DNA of 64,000 bases from an uncultured Bacillota bacterium (GCA_927441425.1 CAKMKG010000017.1:1-64000), one strand, 5' to 3'; counted from the stretch's first letter, positions 8,393 to 16,998 are shown. The notes: generated by a model from the letters alone, not told the origin. Numbers and translations: made by a program.

Positions 8393-8810
8393 TACCTACT
8401 CCCAAAGGTATTCTCAAGGCATACATTTTCGAGCATGCGCATACCTGAACTTGCCATTGAGTCTTAAAAATAAGTCCTAAAAGTGTCATGAAAAGCATGA
8501 AACCAATGAGCAATGTGATGGCATTGCCAAGTAACCTTCTTGCTTCATCCTTATTATTTTCTCCCAACTTGATAGAAATCACTGCGGAGGCTCCTATACC
8601 AACCAACGAACTTACGGCAGATAGCATCAACATAAAAGGCAAGCTTAATCCTATTCCTGCCATGGCAAGACTACCAATTCTGCCGACAAATAATCTGTCC
8701 ACCAAATTGTATAGGGAATTTACAATCATAGCAGCAATAGCTGGAAGTGAAAATTTGAGTAAAAGTCCACTGACAGGCATGGTAATGAGTGTATCTTTAT
8801 TTGTTTCCAT
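8376..8810 (-). pseudogene. MATE-family efflux transporter, truncated
   Basis: Only the first about 125 residues of a MATE multidrug/sodium antiporter remain (normal length about 450): PVSGLLLKFSLPAIAAMIVN, YNLVDRLFVGRIG and the GIGASAVISIKLGENN segment are typical. After LLGLIFKT the frame runs into sequence not recognisable as MATE and stops inside the complement of the MoaD-like gene. The junction marks a deletion or insertion breakpoint. The start lies 3 bases from the methyltransferase stop, so both were one operon under the Rrf2 regulator. Confidence 0.8.
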
Positions 8811-8813
8811 AAT

Positions 8814-9416
8814 TTATTTCTCCTTTTTAACTGCTAAAACAGTATAGATCGCATCATTAATTTTCGTCTTCTCCACAATGTCAAAGCCAGTTGCTGACAA
8901 TCCTTTTTCGAGTTCCTCTGAGCCAATACGAATGGACATTGGAGGTCCTTCTATGATCAAGTCGTCCTTTTCATACTCCAGACATAACAAGTGCCCTCCT
9001 GCTTTTAGTACCTCATATATAATTGTGAGTGCTTTGGTAAGGGAACTAACTTCGTGGAGTATCAAGGATGCCATGACAAAATCAACACTGCTATTTTGAA
9101 TGCTTATGTTTTCAATATAATCTTGAATCAGTTCAATATTAGTAAGTTCTTTTTCCTTTGCCTTTTCTTCTATGACGCTGAGCATACGCCGATCAGGATC
9201 CATAGCGTACACTTTGCTAAATGTGCTTTCTGCCATCGGAATTGTAAAAAAACCTGAGCCGGCACCCACATCGAGTAGCGTATGATTTTTTTGAATTGGC
9301 ATTTGGCTAATCAGTGTTTCGGGCGGTATGAGACGCTCCCTTTGCCTGCTATCTAAAAAAGCAATTTTGTTTAAAAAATTTTGATCCTGTTGGTTGTGAT
9401 GATGCATATGATTCAT
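8814..9416 (-). CDS. Class I SAM-dependent methyltransferase
   Basis: 200-residue cytosolic methyltransferase. The SAM-binding motif I is LLDVGAGSGFFTIP (about 47-60), motif II is VYAMDPD (about 69), and motif IV lies around VDFVMASLILHEV (about 109). The N-terminus is unusually rich in His (MNHMHHHNQQDQ), which may bind metal. Upstream lies a near-copy of the operator seen before the Rrf2 gene, so it is probably controlled by that regulator. Substrate unknown; similar genes are sometimes linked to metal or metalloid stress. Confidence 0.85.
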   Translation of the reverse strand: MNHMHHHNQQDQNFLNKIAFLDSRQRERLIPPETLISQMPIQKNHTLLDVGAGSGFFTIPMAESTFSKVYAMDPDRRMLSVIEEKAKEKELTNIELIQDYIENISIQNSSVDFVMASLILHEVSSLTKALTIIYEVLKAGGHLLCLEYEKDDLIIEGPPMSIRIGSEELEKGLSATGFDIVEKTKINDAIYTVLAVKKEK

Positions 9417-9440
9417 AATAAGACCTCATATTAAATATAA

Positions 9441-9461
9441 TGTAGACTGTAAATATCTACG
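9441..9461 (-). promoter_or_regulatory. Rrf2-type operator upstream of methyltransferase
   Basis: gtaga-N9-tctac at 9442-9460 contains agactgtaaatatct, which differs in two positions from the core of the palindrome before the Rrf2 gene (agactgtatatgtct, 9919-9933). It lies about 30 bases upstream of the methyltransferase start, where repressor binding would block transcription. Confidence 0.7.
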
Positions 9462-9512
9462 ATTAGGGCAAAAAATGAGCAGTTGCAACTGCCGATATGT
9501 CTAACTCATTTT

Positions 9513-9893
9513 TTACAAAATGTCATGAATGCGTTTTTCTTTAAGGTGGTTCACCATTTTCTCTTCGGCGTCTCGCATAACCTTTTCTATGTGACAAGCT
9601 CGATTCTCGTCCATTGCACAAGTGAAAAGAGCTCCGCTGCCTTCAATGGCTTGAATGACGTCATAAAAGCTTATTTCAGTCTTAGATTTCCTAAGACTAT
9701 AACCTCCATTTACTCCAGGTGTAGACTGAATAAGGTCAGCCTTGACTAATTGCGTGAGTATCTTGGAAAGGTAGGTAGGTGATATATTCATATGACTAGC
9801 CAAAGGCTGAAGGCTTAAATTGTCTTTGCCTTCTTGCTTAACGAAATAGGCCATGATATGCAAAGCATAATTCGTTGCTTTCGTATACTTCAT
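9513..9893 (-). CDS. Rrf2 family transcriptional regulator
   Basis: 126-residue winged-helix regulator: MKYTKATNYALHIMAYF start, recognition segment SPTYLSKILTQL (about 39-50), wing GVNGGYSL (about 60-67). Members such as IscR and NsrR sense Fe-S clusters or NO through three cysteines; here only two are seen in the sensor loop (FTCAMDENRACH, about 91-102), so cluster binding is uncertain. A perfect palindrome lies just upstream and a related one before the methyltransferase, indicating autoregulation and control of the methyltransferase/MATE operon. Confidence 0.9.
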   Translation of the reverse strand: MKYTKATNYALHIMAYFVKQEGKDNLSLQPLASHMNISPTYLSKILTQLVKADLIQSTPGVNGGYSLRKSKTEISFYDVIQAIEGSGALFTCAMDENRACHIEKVMRDAEEKMVNHLKEKRIHDIL

Positions 9894-9913
9894 CGCAATC
9901 CCTCCACAAAGAT

Positions 9914-9938
9914 ATTACAGACTGTATATGTCTGTAAT
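9914..9938 (-). promoter_or_regulatory. Palindromic operator upstream of Rrf2 gene
   Basis: Perfect 9-bp arms attacagac (9914-9922) and gtctgtaat (9930-9938) with a 7-base spacer, 21 bases upstream of the Rrf2 start codon. Its core recurs before the methyltransferase gene. Confidence 0.8.
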
Positions 9939-10022
9939 TATACATGATGGGTTTTGCTACGTCAATAACAATTTTTATAAATTATAAAAACCAGTTGCTT
10001 GATTTTCTGAAAGATCCAAGAG

Positions 10023-11765
10023 CTACATTTTAAATCCAATTAGATCTCCCAGCTCTTCGGCTAAAACTTTCGCAAGAGCAAAATCAGTATTTTTTAATGC
10101 CAGCGATATTTCCTTTTCAACTGATTTTTTCTTTTGTTCAAGATCTAAATAGTCTCGATCAAAGTGACTGGTATAAATCATTTTTTTGAATTTCCGCATA
10201 CTCATTTTTCTGATCGTCCTATCCTCAATGATTAAAACATAGTCCATACAATTTGCTATCGAATAGAAATCATGAGAAATCATGAGAATTGAACCTTTGT
10301 AGTCTTCAATTGCTTTCTCCAATGCTATTTGTGAAGAGGTATCTAAATGGCTTGTCGGTTCATCAAGCAGCAGCAGAGTCGCTGTACTCGCAGAAATTTT
10401 CGCCAATTGTATCATGTTTTTTTCTCCACCAGAAAGGGCGGCTATTTTTTGATTAACGATTTCCTCATCAAAACCATAGCTTGAAATATATGCCCTAATC
10501 TCCTCAGAAGTTTTAAACCCAACATCGAAGAACTCTTGCAGTATTGTATTCGACTCGTTCAGTATTTCGCCTTGGAGCTGAGATAAATAAGCCATTTCAA
10601 CATCTTCGCTGATATCAATAGAATCATGGCTATTTTTAAAGATTTCCCGGAGCAAGGTCGTTTTTCCTGTTCCATTTGATCCGATTAGAGCTACTTTGTC
10701 CGTAGATTTCAGCTCAAAGTTAACATTCTCCAAAAGCATTTCATCAAAGGCAACACTATAATTATTAATTTTTAAAGCAATATTCTCTCCGATTTCATTC
10801 TTTGTATCAAAATGGATATCCGGTTGTTTGATGTCGACAAATGGTGCTATAATTCTGCGGGCCTCCAATCTCTCTTGAAGTTTCACTCTGGCATTTAGAG
10901 CTTTCCCTCTGGAAGCTTCAGAATTATAAGTTGCGATTGCTCTTAGCTTATCGCTTAATTTCGCATTTCTCTCAATTTCTTCGGTATCAGCAATAGCTAG
11001 TTCTTGTAACTCGATTTTACATTGCAGTAATGCGAAATTATAATCAATATATCTTCCGTCAAACTCTTGGATCTCCATGTTCTCAAGGTGTATGATTTTA
11101 TTAAAACAGTGATTCAATAGGTATCTGTTGTGTGTAATAATCAGCATAATTCCTTTGTGTGAATTAATTAGGTTTTTAAGTGCATTCAAGTTTTCAAAGT
11201 CTAAAAATACATCGGGTTCATCCATAATTATTAAATCTGGACTCGTTAGCATTTCCTTAATTACTTGAATCAGTTTGAACTCTCCGCCACTAAGTTCAGA
11301 TACCATTCGGTCTTCAAGCGTGATTAGGTTTGCTAGATTTAGTTTCTTTTTAATGTTGATTTCGAAATCATCCCCGCCAATTGCATCAAATGCATCTGAA
11401 GCTTGTTGATACTTTTCCATTAAAGAATCAATATCCGAAGATGTTTCCATCTCATTACAAATAGAGTTTAATTCATTTTGTAACTTAATTAATTCTTCCC
11501 CTATATACTCGAAAACAGTAATTTCTGTTATTTTGTCTCGTTGAGCGAACTGACTTACATACCCAATTCTACAATTGGGGTTTATCTCTAACGTACCATC
11601 GAACATATATTTTTCCGGATCCATAAGTATATTGATCAGTGTACTTTTCCCACTGCCACTTGATCCTATAAAAGCACAATGTTGACCATCTTGGAGGGTA
11701 AGTGAGATCTTTTTATATAGATCCTTTTGCGGAAACGAATAGGATAAGTTGTCAAGCTTTATCAT
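10023..11765 (-). CDS. ABC-F family ATPase (ribosome-associated)
   Basis: 580-residue soluble protein with two ATPase domains and no membrane spans, the ABC-F layout. ATG 11765 follows agaaaggt at 6-base spacing; the GTG at 11786 overlaps the leader. Domain 1: Walker A GSSGSGKSTL (about 33), signature LSGGE, Walker B LIIMDEPD. Domain 2: GSNGTGKTTL, LSGGEKNMIQ, LLLLDEPTSHLD. The linker is of the size seen in antibiotic-resistance members that displace drugs from the ribosome. A leader terminator upstream supports drug-inducible expression as in vga/lsa/vmlR-like genes. Which drug, if any, cannot be told. Confidence 0.9.
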   Translation of the reverse strand: MIKLDNLSYSFPQKDLYKKISLTLQDGQHCAFIGSSGSGKSTLINILMDPEKYMFDGTLEINPNCRIGYVSQFAQRDKITEITVFEYIGEELIKLQNELNSICNEMETSSDIDSLMEKYQQASDAFDAIGGDDFEINIKKKLNLANLITLEDRMVSELSGGEFKLIQVIKEMLTSPDLIIMDEPDVFLDFENLNALKNLINSHKGIMLIITHNRYLLNHCFNKIIHLENMEIQEFDGRYIDYNFALLQCKIELQELAIADTEEIERNAKLSDKLRAIATYNSEASRGKALNARVKLQERLEARRIIAPFVDIKQPDIHFDTKNEIGENIALKINNYSVAFDEMLLENVNFELKSTDKVALIGSNGTGKTTLLREIFKNSHDSIDISEDVEMAYLSQLQGEILNESNTILQEFFDVGFKTSEEIRAYISSYGFDEEIVNQKIAALSGGEKNMIQLAKISASTATLLLLDEPTSHLDTSSQIALEKAIEDYKGSILMISHDFYSIANCMDYVLIIEDRTIRKMSMRKFKKMIYTSHFDRDYLDLEQKKKSVEKEISLALKNTDFALAKVLAEELGDLIGFKM

Positions 11766-11787
11766 AGTATTACCTTTCTTTATCACT

Positions 11788-11815
11788 AAAAAAGAGCTTA
11801 TAAAAATAAGCTCTT
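11788..11815 (-). terminator. Leader terminator/attenuator of ABC-F gene
   Basis: Read on the minus strand, perfect 9-bp arms aagagctta and taagctctt with a 6-base loop are followed by six T, all between the promoter and the ABC-F start codon. A terminator in this position is the known arrangement for ribosome-mediated attenuation of resistance ABC-F genes. No convincing leader peptide with its own ribosome site was found. Confidence 0.8.
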
Positions 11816-11885
11816 GAATTTATTATCTTTCCAATCGCAATTTCAAATTAATTTTATAGTAAAGATTTTTTCGTTTATTTTATTA

Positions 11886-11914
11886 ATTATAACATTTTTT
11901 AAGACTAATTTCAA
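11886..11914 (-). promoter_or_regulatory. Sigma-A promoter of ABC-F gene
   Basis: Minus-strand TTGAAA (11909-11914), 17-base spacer, TATAAT (11886-11891). Transcription would start near 11878, giving a leader of about 110 bases that includes the attenuator. Confidence 0.8.
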
Positions 11915-12044
11915 TTTATTCATATCACCTAGAGATGTTTCGTGCTAATTAATTTTTGATTTATTCGATCATGTATTGTATGATTTTGTTGTAATTGTTT
12001 TTCGGCTCTTCAGAACTTATGCAATGTGCTAGGGAGGTGAATCC

Positions 12045-13328
12045 ATGGGCCATATTACAAGTAAAGATGCCTATAAGAATCTAGAAGAAAGAATCAATTG
12101 GTTTACACAAGGGGCTCCGCCATCGGAAAGCCTATATAAAATTTTGCAAATTCTATATTCTGAACCTGAAGCCAAATTGGTTGCCCTATTGCCGGTTCGA
12201 CCATGTACTGCAAAACAAGCAGCAAAAATCTGGAATACCAGTGAATGGGAAGCGGAAACATTTTTAGAGAAGCTTTGTGAGAAGGCTTTACTTGTGGATT
12301 CGTTTTATAAAGGGGTACGTCAATTCGTAATGCCTCCGCCAATGGCAGGATTTATAGAGTTTGCATTAATGCGTACAAGAGGCGACATAGATCAGAAATA
12401 TTTAAGTGAATTGTATTATCAATATATGAATGTAGAAGAAGATTTTGTTAAGGATTTATTTTTCGCAACAGAAACACATCTTGGACGAGTTTATGTGCAG
12501 GAGCCAAGCTTGACGAATGATAACACGATTCATATTTTGGATTATGAAAGAGCAAGCCATATTATTGAGGAAGCAACTCATATTGGGCTTGGAATTTGTT
12601 ATTGCAGACATAAGATGCTACATGCAGACCACCCATGTGAGATAAATGCCCCATTGGATGTTTGCCTTACCTTTGGAAATGTTGCCCGTTCTCTCGCTGA
12701 AAATGGGCAGCATGCAAGATTAATTGAACAGAAAGAGGCAATGGATGTATTAGAACGTTCTTACGCAGCAAATCTGGTACAAATTGGAGAAAATGTACGT
12801 GAATCCCCAGCATTTATTTGCAATTGCTGCGGTTGTTGTTGTGAAGCCTTACAAGCAGCAAGAAAATTTAGCCCAATGCAGCCGGTGGCTACTACAAATT
12901 ATATCCCTAAGGTTTCGAAAGAATGCGTAGGCTGTGGTAAATGTGAGAAAGTATGTCCGGTATTAGCAATTTCTATGAAGAACAGCAAAGAGGGTAAGGC
13001 GATCGCTCTGGTAGATCATGAGGTATGCCTTGGTTGTGGTGTATGCGTGCGAAGCTGTCCTAAAAATACCATTGAATTAGTACGAAGAGAGGTTCAAATC
13101 ATTACACCGGTGAATAGTACCCATCGATTTGTATTACAAGCGATCGAAAAAGGAACCCTCCAAAATCTTATATTTGATAACCAGGCATTTGCCAATCATC
13201 GTGCAATGGCGGCAGTACTTGGAGTTATTCTTAAATTACCGCCTTTAAAGCAGGTGATGGCTAGCAAACAATTTAAATCCATATATTTGGATAAACTGCT
13301 ATCAAATAAACGTGCGATTGGGCTGTAA
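12045..13328 (+). CDS. 4Fe-4S dicluster protein with winged-helix-like N-terminus
   Basis: 427-residue cytosolic iron-sulfur protein; start supported by gggaggtg. The N-terminal 110 residues look like a winged-helix segment (CTAKQAAKIWNTSEWEAETF). Cysteine clusters follow: CYCRH (about 186), CNCCGCCCE (about 263), and two ferredoxin motifs CVGCGKCEKVCP (about 292) and CLGCGVCVRSCPK (about 327). Such proteins probably pass electrons, but the partner is not apparent from the neighbours. It stands alone between the ABC-F gene and an AraC regulator 40 bases downstream. Confidence 0.8.
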   Translation: MGHITSKDAYKNLEERINWFTQGAPPSESLYKILQILYSEPEAKLVALLPVRPCTAKQAAKIWNTSEWEAETFLEKLCEKALLVDSFYKGVRQFVMPPPMAGFIEFALMRTRGDIDQKYLSELYYQYMNVEEDFVKDLFFATETHLGRVYVQEPSLTNDNTIHILDYERASHIIEEATHIGLGICYCRHKMLHADHPCEINAPLDVCLTFGNVARSLAENGQHARLIEQKEAMDVLERSYAANLVQIGENVRESPAFICNCCGCCCEALQAARKFSPMQPVATTNYIPKVSKECVGCGKCEKVCPVLAISMKNSKEGKAIALVDHEVCLGCGVCVRSCPKNTIELVRREVQIITPVNSTHRFVLQAIEKGTLQNLIFDNQAFANHRAMAAVLGVILKLPPLKQVMASKQFKSIYLDKLLSNKRAIGL

Positions 13329-13369
13329 AAAAAATACGCAAGCAGAGGCGTGGATAATGAGGATGTGTT

Positions 13370-14203
13370 ATGATCAAAAAGGAATTAATAAACCAAAGCA
13401 TTGATTACATCATACAGCATTTTGACGAGAATCTTTCCATTGAAGATGTTGCTGATCACTTTCATTTTTCAAAATTTTATTTTTGCAGGTCTTTTAAGAA
13501 AGCAACGGGTGAAAGCGTATATGAATTCATGAAACGCCTTAAAATGGATCAGAGTGCGATTGATATTAAGTTGGTAAAGAATAAACCCATAGCCGATATT
13601 GGATTGGATTACGGATACAGCTCGTCAAATTACAGCTCTGCGTTCAGAAAGCATCATAATGTTTCGCCGGTAGAATTCCGCAAATCTACAAATGTAACGG
13701 GTATGCCAAATCCGTTCTATCTCGAGGGGCTTTCCGGGTTTGATACGTTTGACGGTTATAACCATAAGATCAAAATACAGGAACTTCCGGACTTTTTGGT
13801 TATTTATGAACGAATGATTGGAAATTATATCGAGCTGAAAGAAAACTGGTTTATTTTTTTAGATAAATACAAGGATTATATGAAAGCGGATACACTAATG
13901 ATGGAACGGTTTTATGACGATCCTGCGATTACCAACCTGAACAACTGCCTATGTGATATTTGTATGACAACGGATGCATTCTGCAGGTTGGATAATGTGA
14001 CAACGATAAAAGGTGGTAAATTCGCAATGTATCCCTTCGAGGGTAAAATACAGGATATTTTTTGTACCATACAGGGAATATTCAGCGTCTGGCTGCCTGA
14101 AAGCGGTTATGAAATGGTCGAAAGGTATGGTTTGAATATTTATCGGAATATTGACATAGAAAACGAACGTGTAATTATGGATCTGTATATCCCTATTAAA
14201 TAG
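13370..14203 (+). CDS. AraC-family regulator with GyrI-like effector domain
   Basis: 277-residue regulator: N-terminal AraC double HTH (IEDVADHFHFSKFYFCRSFK, about 22-41; second HTH to VSPVEFRKS, about 105) and C-terminal GyrI-like ligand-binding domain (ELPDFLVIYERMIGNY to the end, VIMDLYIPIK). Members bind drugs or small hydrophobic ligands and activate nearby genes. Start ATG has a weak site (ggatgtgtt). The final codons and the following terminator have a degenerate copy near 50840. Confidence 0.88.
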   Translation: MIKKELINQSIDYIIQHFDENLSIEDVADHFHFSKFYFCRSFKKATGESVYEFMKRLKMDQSAIDIKLVKNKPIADIGLDYGYSSSNYSSAFRKHHNVSPVEFRKSTNVTGMPNPFYLEGLSGFDTFDGYNHKIKIQELPDFLVIYERMIGNYIELKENWFIFLDKYKDYMKADTLMMERFYDDPAITNLNNCLCDICMTTDAFCRLDNVTTIKGGKFAMYPFEGKIQDIFCTIQGIFSVWLPESGYEMVERYGLNIYRNIDIENERVIMDLYIPIK

Positions 14204-14226
14204 GGCAAGAATTCAGAAGTAATAAG

Positions 14227-14290
14227 ATAGACTTTTTTTTATAATGAAACCTATCCGGATATGATAGGTCTTTAAGAAAAAGTCTATTTT
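14227..14290 (+). terminator. Terminator with nested stems after AraC/GyrI gene
   Basis: Outer arms atagacttttt (14227-14237) and aaaaagtctat (14277-14287), inner arms acctatc (14249-14255) and gataggt (14263-14269), then a T run. A related structure with a different inner stem lies at 50889-50957. Confidence 0.75.
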
Positions 14291-14362
14291 TATTTTATTA
14301 AAGAAAAAGAAAAGTTAAATAACAGCCTCTGCATATCCGGTATTATGAAAGGAAATGTAAGC

Positions 14363-14899
14363 ATGAGCTGTTTTGAATCAAAAAAATATGAAATTATCCC
14401 TACGGAAACATACAGAATTATCCGCAATTGTTCCGGTTGCAGAAATAAAAGCGTTTACCACAGCACCAATAAGATCCGAATGAATGCCAATGGGAAACAG
14501 ATTGATGTATGGTTGATTTACAAATGTGTTAAATGTAAACATACCTATAATCTCTCACTTTATTCGCGCATTAACAGAAACGAACTTGATAAATCGGAAT
14601 ATGATGCCTTACTGAAGAGCGATCAGGAAATTGTGAATCGGTATGGATTGGATAGAAATATACTAAAAAAAAACGCCGCAATGATTCATGATGGGCCGGG
14701 CTATTTCTTGAAGGATACAGGAACAAGCAGCACGGAGAATACAATACAGGTTTCTAATCCCAGTAAAATTAAAGTTCGCCATGACAAGTTAATCGCGGAG
14801 TGTTTAAAAATTTCCCGGTCCCAAGCCAAAAATCTATTGGAAACCGGTGCGTTAAAAGCAAGCAACATTTCCGATAGCGAGGTAATATTTATATACTGA
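14363..14899 (+). CDS. DUF1062 zinc-ribbon protein with S4-like C-terminus
   Basis: 178-residue protein. ATG 14363 is preferred, with aaagga upstream; ATG 14345 is also in frame. Two CxxC pairs (CSGC about 24, CVKC about 51) form a probable zinc ribbon. The C-terminal segment RHDKLIAECLKISRSQAKNL followed by a Gly-containing turn looks like an S4 RNA-binding fold. This matches the DUF1062 family of unknown function; RNA binding is inferred from the S4-like pattern only. Confidence 0.8.
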   Translation: MSCFESKKYEIIPTETYRIIRNCSGCRNKSVYHSTNKIRMNANGKQIDVWLIYKCVKCKHTYNLSLYSRINRNELDKSEYDALLKSDQEIVNRYGLDRNILKKNAAMIHDGPGYFLKDTGTSSTENTIQVSNPSKIKVRHDKLIAECLKISRSQAKNLLETGALKASNISDSEVIFIY

Positions 14900-14903
14900 A
14901 TTT

Positions 14904-14938
14904 AGGCGCGGAAGGATAACGTTCGCGTCTTTTCTTTT
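14904..14938 (+). terminator. Rho-independent terminator
   Basis: Arms aggcgcgga (14904-14912) and ttcgcgtct (14922-14930), fully paired if G-U pairs are allowed, then tttctttt. The 3' arm and tail are the same as in the terminator after ptsH (46806-46823). Confidence 0.75.
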
Positions 14939-14960
14939 ATTTGCATCAGTTTCATGTCCT

Positions 14961-15028
14961 ACTTATGCGGACAAGTTATAAAATATATTCCAAACTTGTA
15001 TTGACAAATTGATTTTTTGTGCTATTAT
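14961..15028 (+). promoter_or_regulatory. araR promoter with two AraR-like operators
   Basis: Promoter TTGACA (15001-15006), 16-base spacer, TATTAT (15023-15028). Two 16-bp pseudo-palindromes flank the -35 box: ACTTATGCGGACAAGT (14961-14976) and ACTTGTATTGACAAAT (14994-15009, overlapping -35). Both resemble the AraR operator described in Bacillus (ATTTGTAC half sites) and two similar sites precede the importer operon. Autoregulation is expected. Confidence 0.75.
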
Positions 15029-15065
15029 CTTAATCAAATAATACTTGAAAAGATGAGGTTGCTTT

Positions 15066-16181
15066 ATGGATGAATATAAATATCTAGGCATCGTTAACTG
15101 GGCAAAGGAAGTAATCAGAGAGAAAAACCTATCCGCCGGAGACAAGTTCTATTCAGAGACTGAGTTGTGCGGCATTCATAATGTGAGCCGGCAAACCGTC
15201 AGGCAAGCCCTTGCCTATATGGAAAGGCAGGGTATCCTAAGTCGCAGACAGGGCAGCGGGTCCTTTATACAGAGCCCGAACCCAGTATCTATCGAGAAGA
15301 ATAGCAACTTGGTGGGGATTGTGTCTACCTATTTCAGTGATTATATATTTCCGAGCATTGTGACGGGTATTGAACGCGTTCTGACGAATAATAACGTGTC
15401 AATGCAACTGATGACTACTTCAAACCAGGTCGCTGAAGAAGCACGCGCTCTTGAGAAAATGCTGGCACAAAATGTCAGCGGGCTTATTGTGGAGCCTTCT
15501 AAAAGTGCACTTCCAAACCCGAATATGGCTCTTTATAATGAAATTCGTGCAAGAGACATTCCATTGGTATTCTTCAACGCGAAATATTCTTGGTCTGGCA
15601 ACCCCTTGGTAGCTATGGACGATTACGCCGCCGGACAAATCGCGACGGAGCACCTTATATCACTCGGTCACAGGAAAATCACCGGGATTTTCGTCTTTGA
15701 CAATATGCAGGGGCACAAAAGGTATCAAGGCTTTATGAACAGTTTGATTGAACATAACATACCGATGCCTGAGAAAAGAGTTTTGTGGTTTCCGGCAGGA
15801 GAACATTCCACGTTGTTTGTAAAGTCCGGTTCTGGCCTATCGTCACTTCTAGACGATAGCACGGCCGTCGTTTGTTATAACGACAGCGTAGCGGTCGAGC
15901 TGTTAGGATTTTGTAAGCAACAGGGACGTAGTGTTCCTGATGATTTATCCATAGTGGGTATTGATGACTCAAAACTAGCTAAAATATGCGAAATACCGCT
16001 CACATCTGTACAACATCCGAAGCAGCAACTTGGTGAAACCGCCGCTACCATCCTGCTTGAGCAGATGGCTAATCCCTCATTTAAGGCAAAGGATACCCTA
16101 TTCCTCCCGAAGCTGATCAAGAGGGCATCCTCTGGTCCCATTGGGTCGCAGGGTTGCGAACAGTCAGAGGTGATAGTATAA
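15066..16181 (+). CDS. araR: AraR-type arabinose repressor (GntR HTH + LacI-type sensor)
   Basis: 371-residue repressor: GntR winged helix at residues 1-75 (SRQTVRQALAYMERQGIL, RRQGSGSFI) joined to a LacI/periplasmic-binding-protein sensor (LVGIVSTYFSDYIFP to the end, with DDYAAGQIATEHLISLGHRK). This combination defines AraR, which leaves DNA on binding L-arabinose. It is directly followed by an AraC-type regulator and the arabinose importer and catabolic genes, and four matching operators are seen in the region. Confidence 0.9.
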   Translation: MDEYKYLGIVNWAKEVIREKNLSAGDKFYSETELCGIHNVSRQTVRQALAYMERQGILSRRQGSGSFIQSPNPVSIEKNSNLVGIVSTYFSDYIFPSIVTGIERVLTNNNVSMQLMTTSNQVAEEARALEKMLAQNVSGLIVEPSKSALPNPNMALYNEIRARDIPLVFFNAKYSWSGNPLVAMDDYAAGQIATEHLISLGHRKITGIFVFDNMQGHKRYQGFMNSLIEHNIPMPEKRVLWFPAGEHSTLFVKSGSGLSSLLDDSTAVVCYNDSVAVELLGFCKQQGRSVPDDLSIVGIDDSKLAKICEIPLTSVQHPKQQLGETAATILLEQMANPSFKAKDTLFLPKLIKRASSGPIGSQGCEQSEVIV

Positions 16182-16910
16182 ATGAACAGTTTGGAATTGG
16201 TTGAAAGCGTGATATTCAGCGGCCCAGAAATGGCTGACTCGCATGTCTCGGATCTCAACTGGATTGACAAATCTGAAATTGAGACTTTCCTGCACAGCGG
16301 TATTACCGGCGGGGCGAAGCATGTGATAGAGAGCTTGTTCACTCGTATTGGAAATGAACAGCTTAAATCTTCCCTGCTTCGGCTCTACATAGTCACCGAC
16401 ATTTATCTCACGGCAAAAATGTTTGTGGAGTCAATGGGCATATCGAAAGAAATATATGTTGAGGCGATCGGTGACGCCGACACTGTTATCCAACAATTCA
16501 GGACACAAGAAAGTACAAAAATTTATATGACTAACCTGCTTGAAAAATGTGTTGAAATGCGCAAGATACGAATCGACACGAGTAAGACTGCGATCAATCA
16601 GGCAAAAAATTATATCTCTGAGCATTTTCAAGAGCCCGACATCTCTCTTGGCAGTGTGGCGGCTTCAGTCAATATCTGTGCCTCGTACTTTTGCTACCTT
16701 TTCAAAAAGGAGCTTGGAGAAACTTTTGTGGGTTATTTGACAAATGAAAGAATGAAGAAGGCAAAAGAATTGCTTTGCTGCTCGTCCAAAAGGATAACAG
16801 AGATCGCAGAGGAGGTCGGGTATAACGATTACCATTACTTCACCGGACTGTTTAAGAAATTGAACGGAATCACACCCTTCGAATTCAGAAAATCAAACAG
16901 TAGAAAATGA
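16182..16910 (+). CDS. AraC-family regulator of arabinose region
   Basis: 242-residue regulator starting directly after the araR stop codon, so the two are translationally linked. The C-terminal 100 residues are a standard AraC double HTH (SLGSVAASVNICASYFCYLF, then ITEIAEEVGYNDYHYFTGLF and GITPFEFRKSN). The N-terminal 140 residues are mainly helical and resemble the part before the HTH in YesN-type regulators, but no receiver domain is present. It may act as activator of the importer while AraR represses; this is inference. Confidence 0.85.
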   Translation: MNSLELVESVIFSGPEMADSHVSDLNWIDKSEIETFLHSGITGGAKHVIESLFTRIGNEQLKSSLLRLYIVTDIYLTAKMFVESMGISKEIYVEAIGDADTVIQQFRTQESTKIYMTNLLEKCVEMRKIRIDTSKTAINQAKNYISEHFQEPDISLGSVAASVNICASYFCYLFKKELGETFVGYLTNERMKKAKELLCCSSKRITEIAEEVGYNDYHYFTGLFKKLNGITPFEFRKSNSRK

Positions 16911-16959
16911 TTCTTCAGAAACTAAAGATAATGCACATTTCGTTAAAGAAATTCTATAG

Positions 16960-16998
16960 ACTTATGCGTATAAGCTGAATATACTTGTACATATAAGT
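16960..16998 (+). promoter_or_regulatory. Two AraR-like operators before importer operon
   Basis: ACTTATGCGTATAAGC (16960-16975) and ACTTGTACATATAAGT (16983-16998) are 16-bp pseudo-palindromes matching the pair at the araR promoter. They lie 45-83 bases upstream of the binding-protein start codon. Confidence 0.75.
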
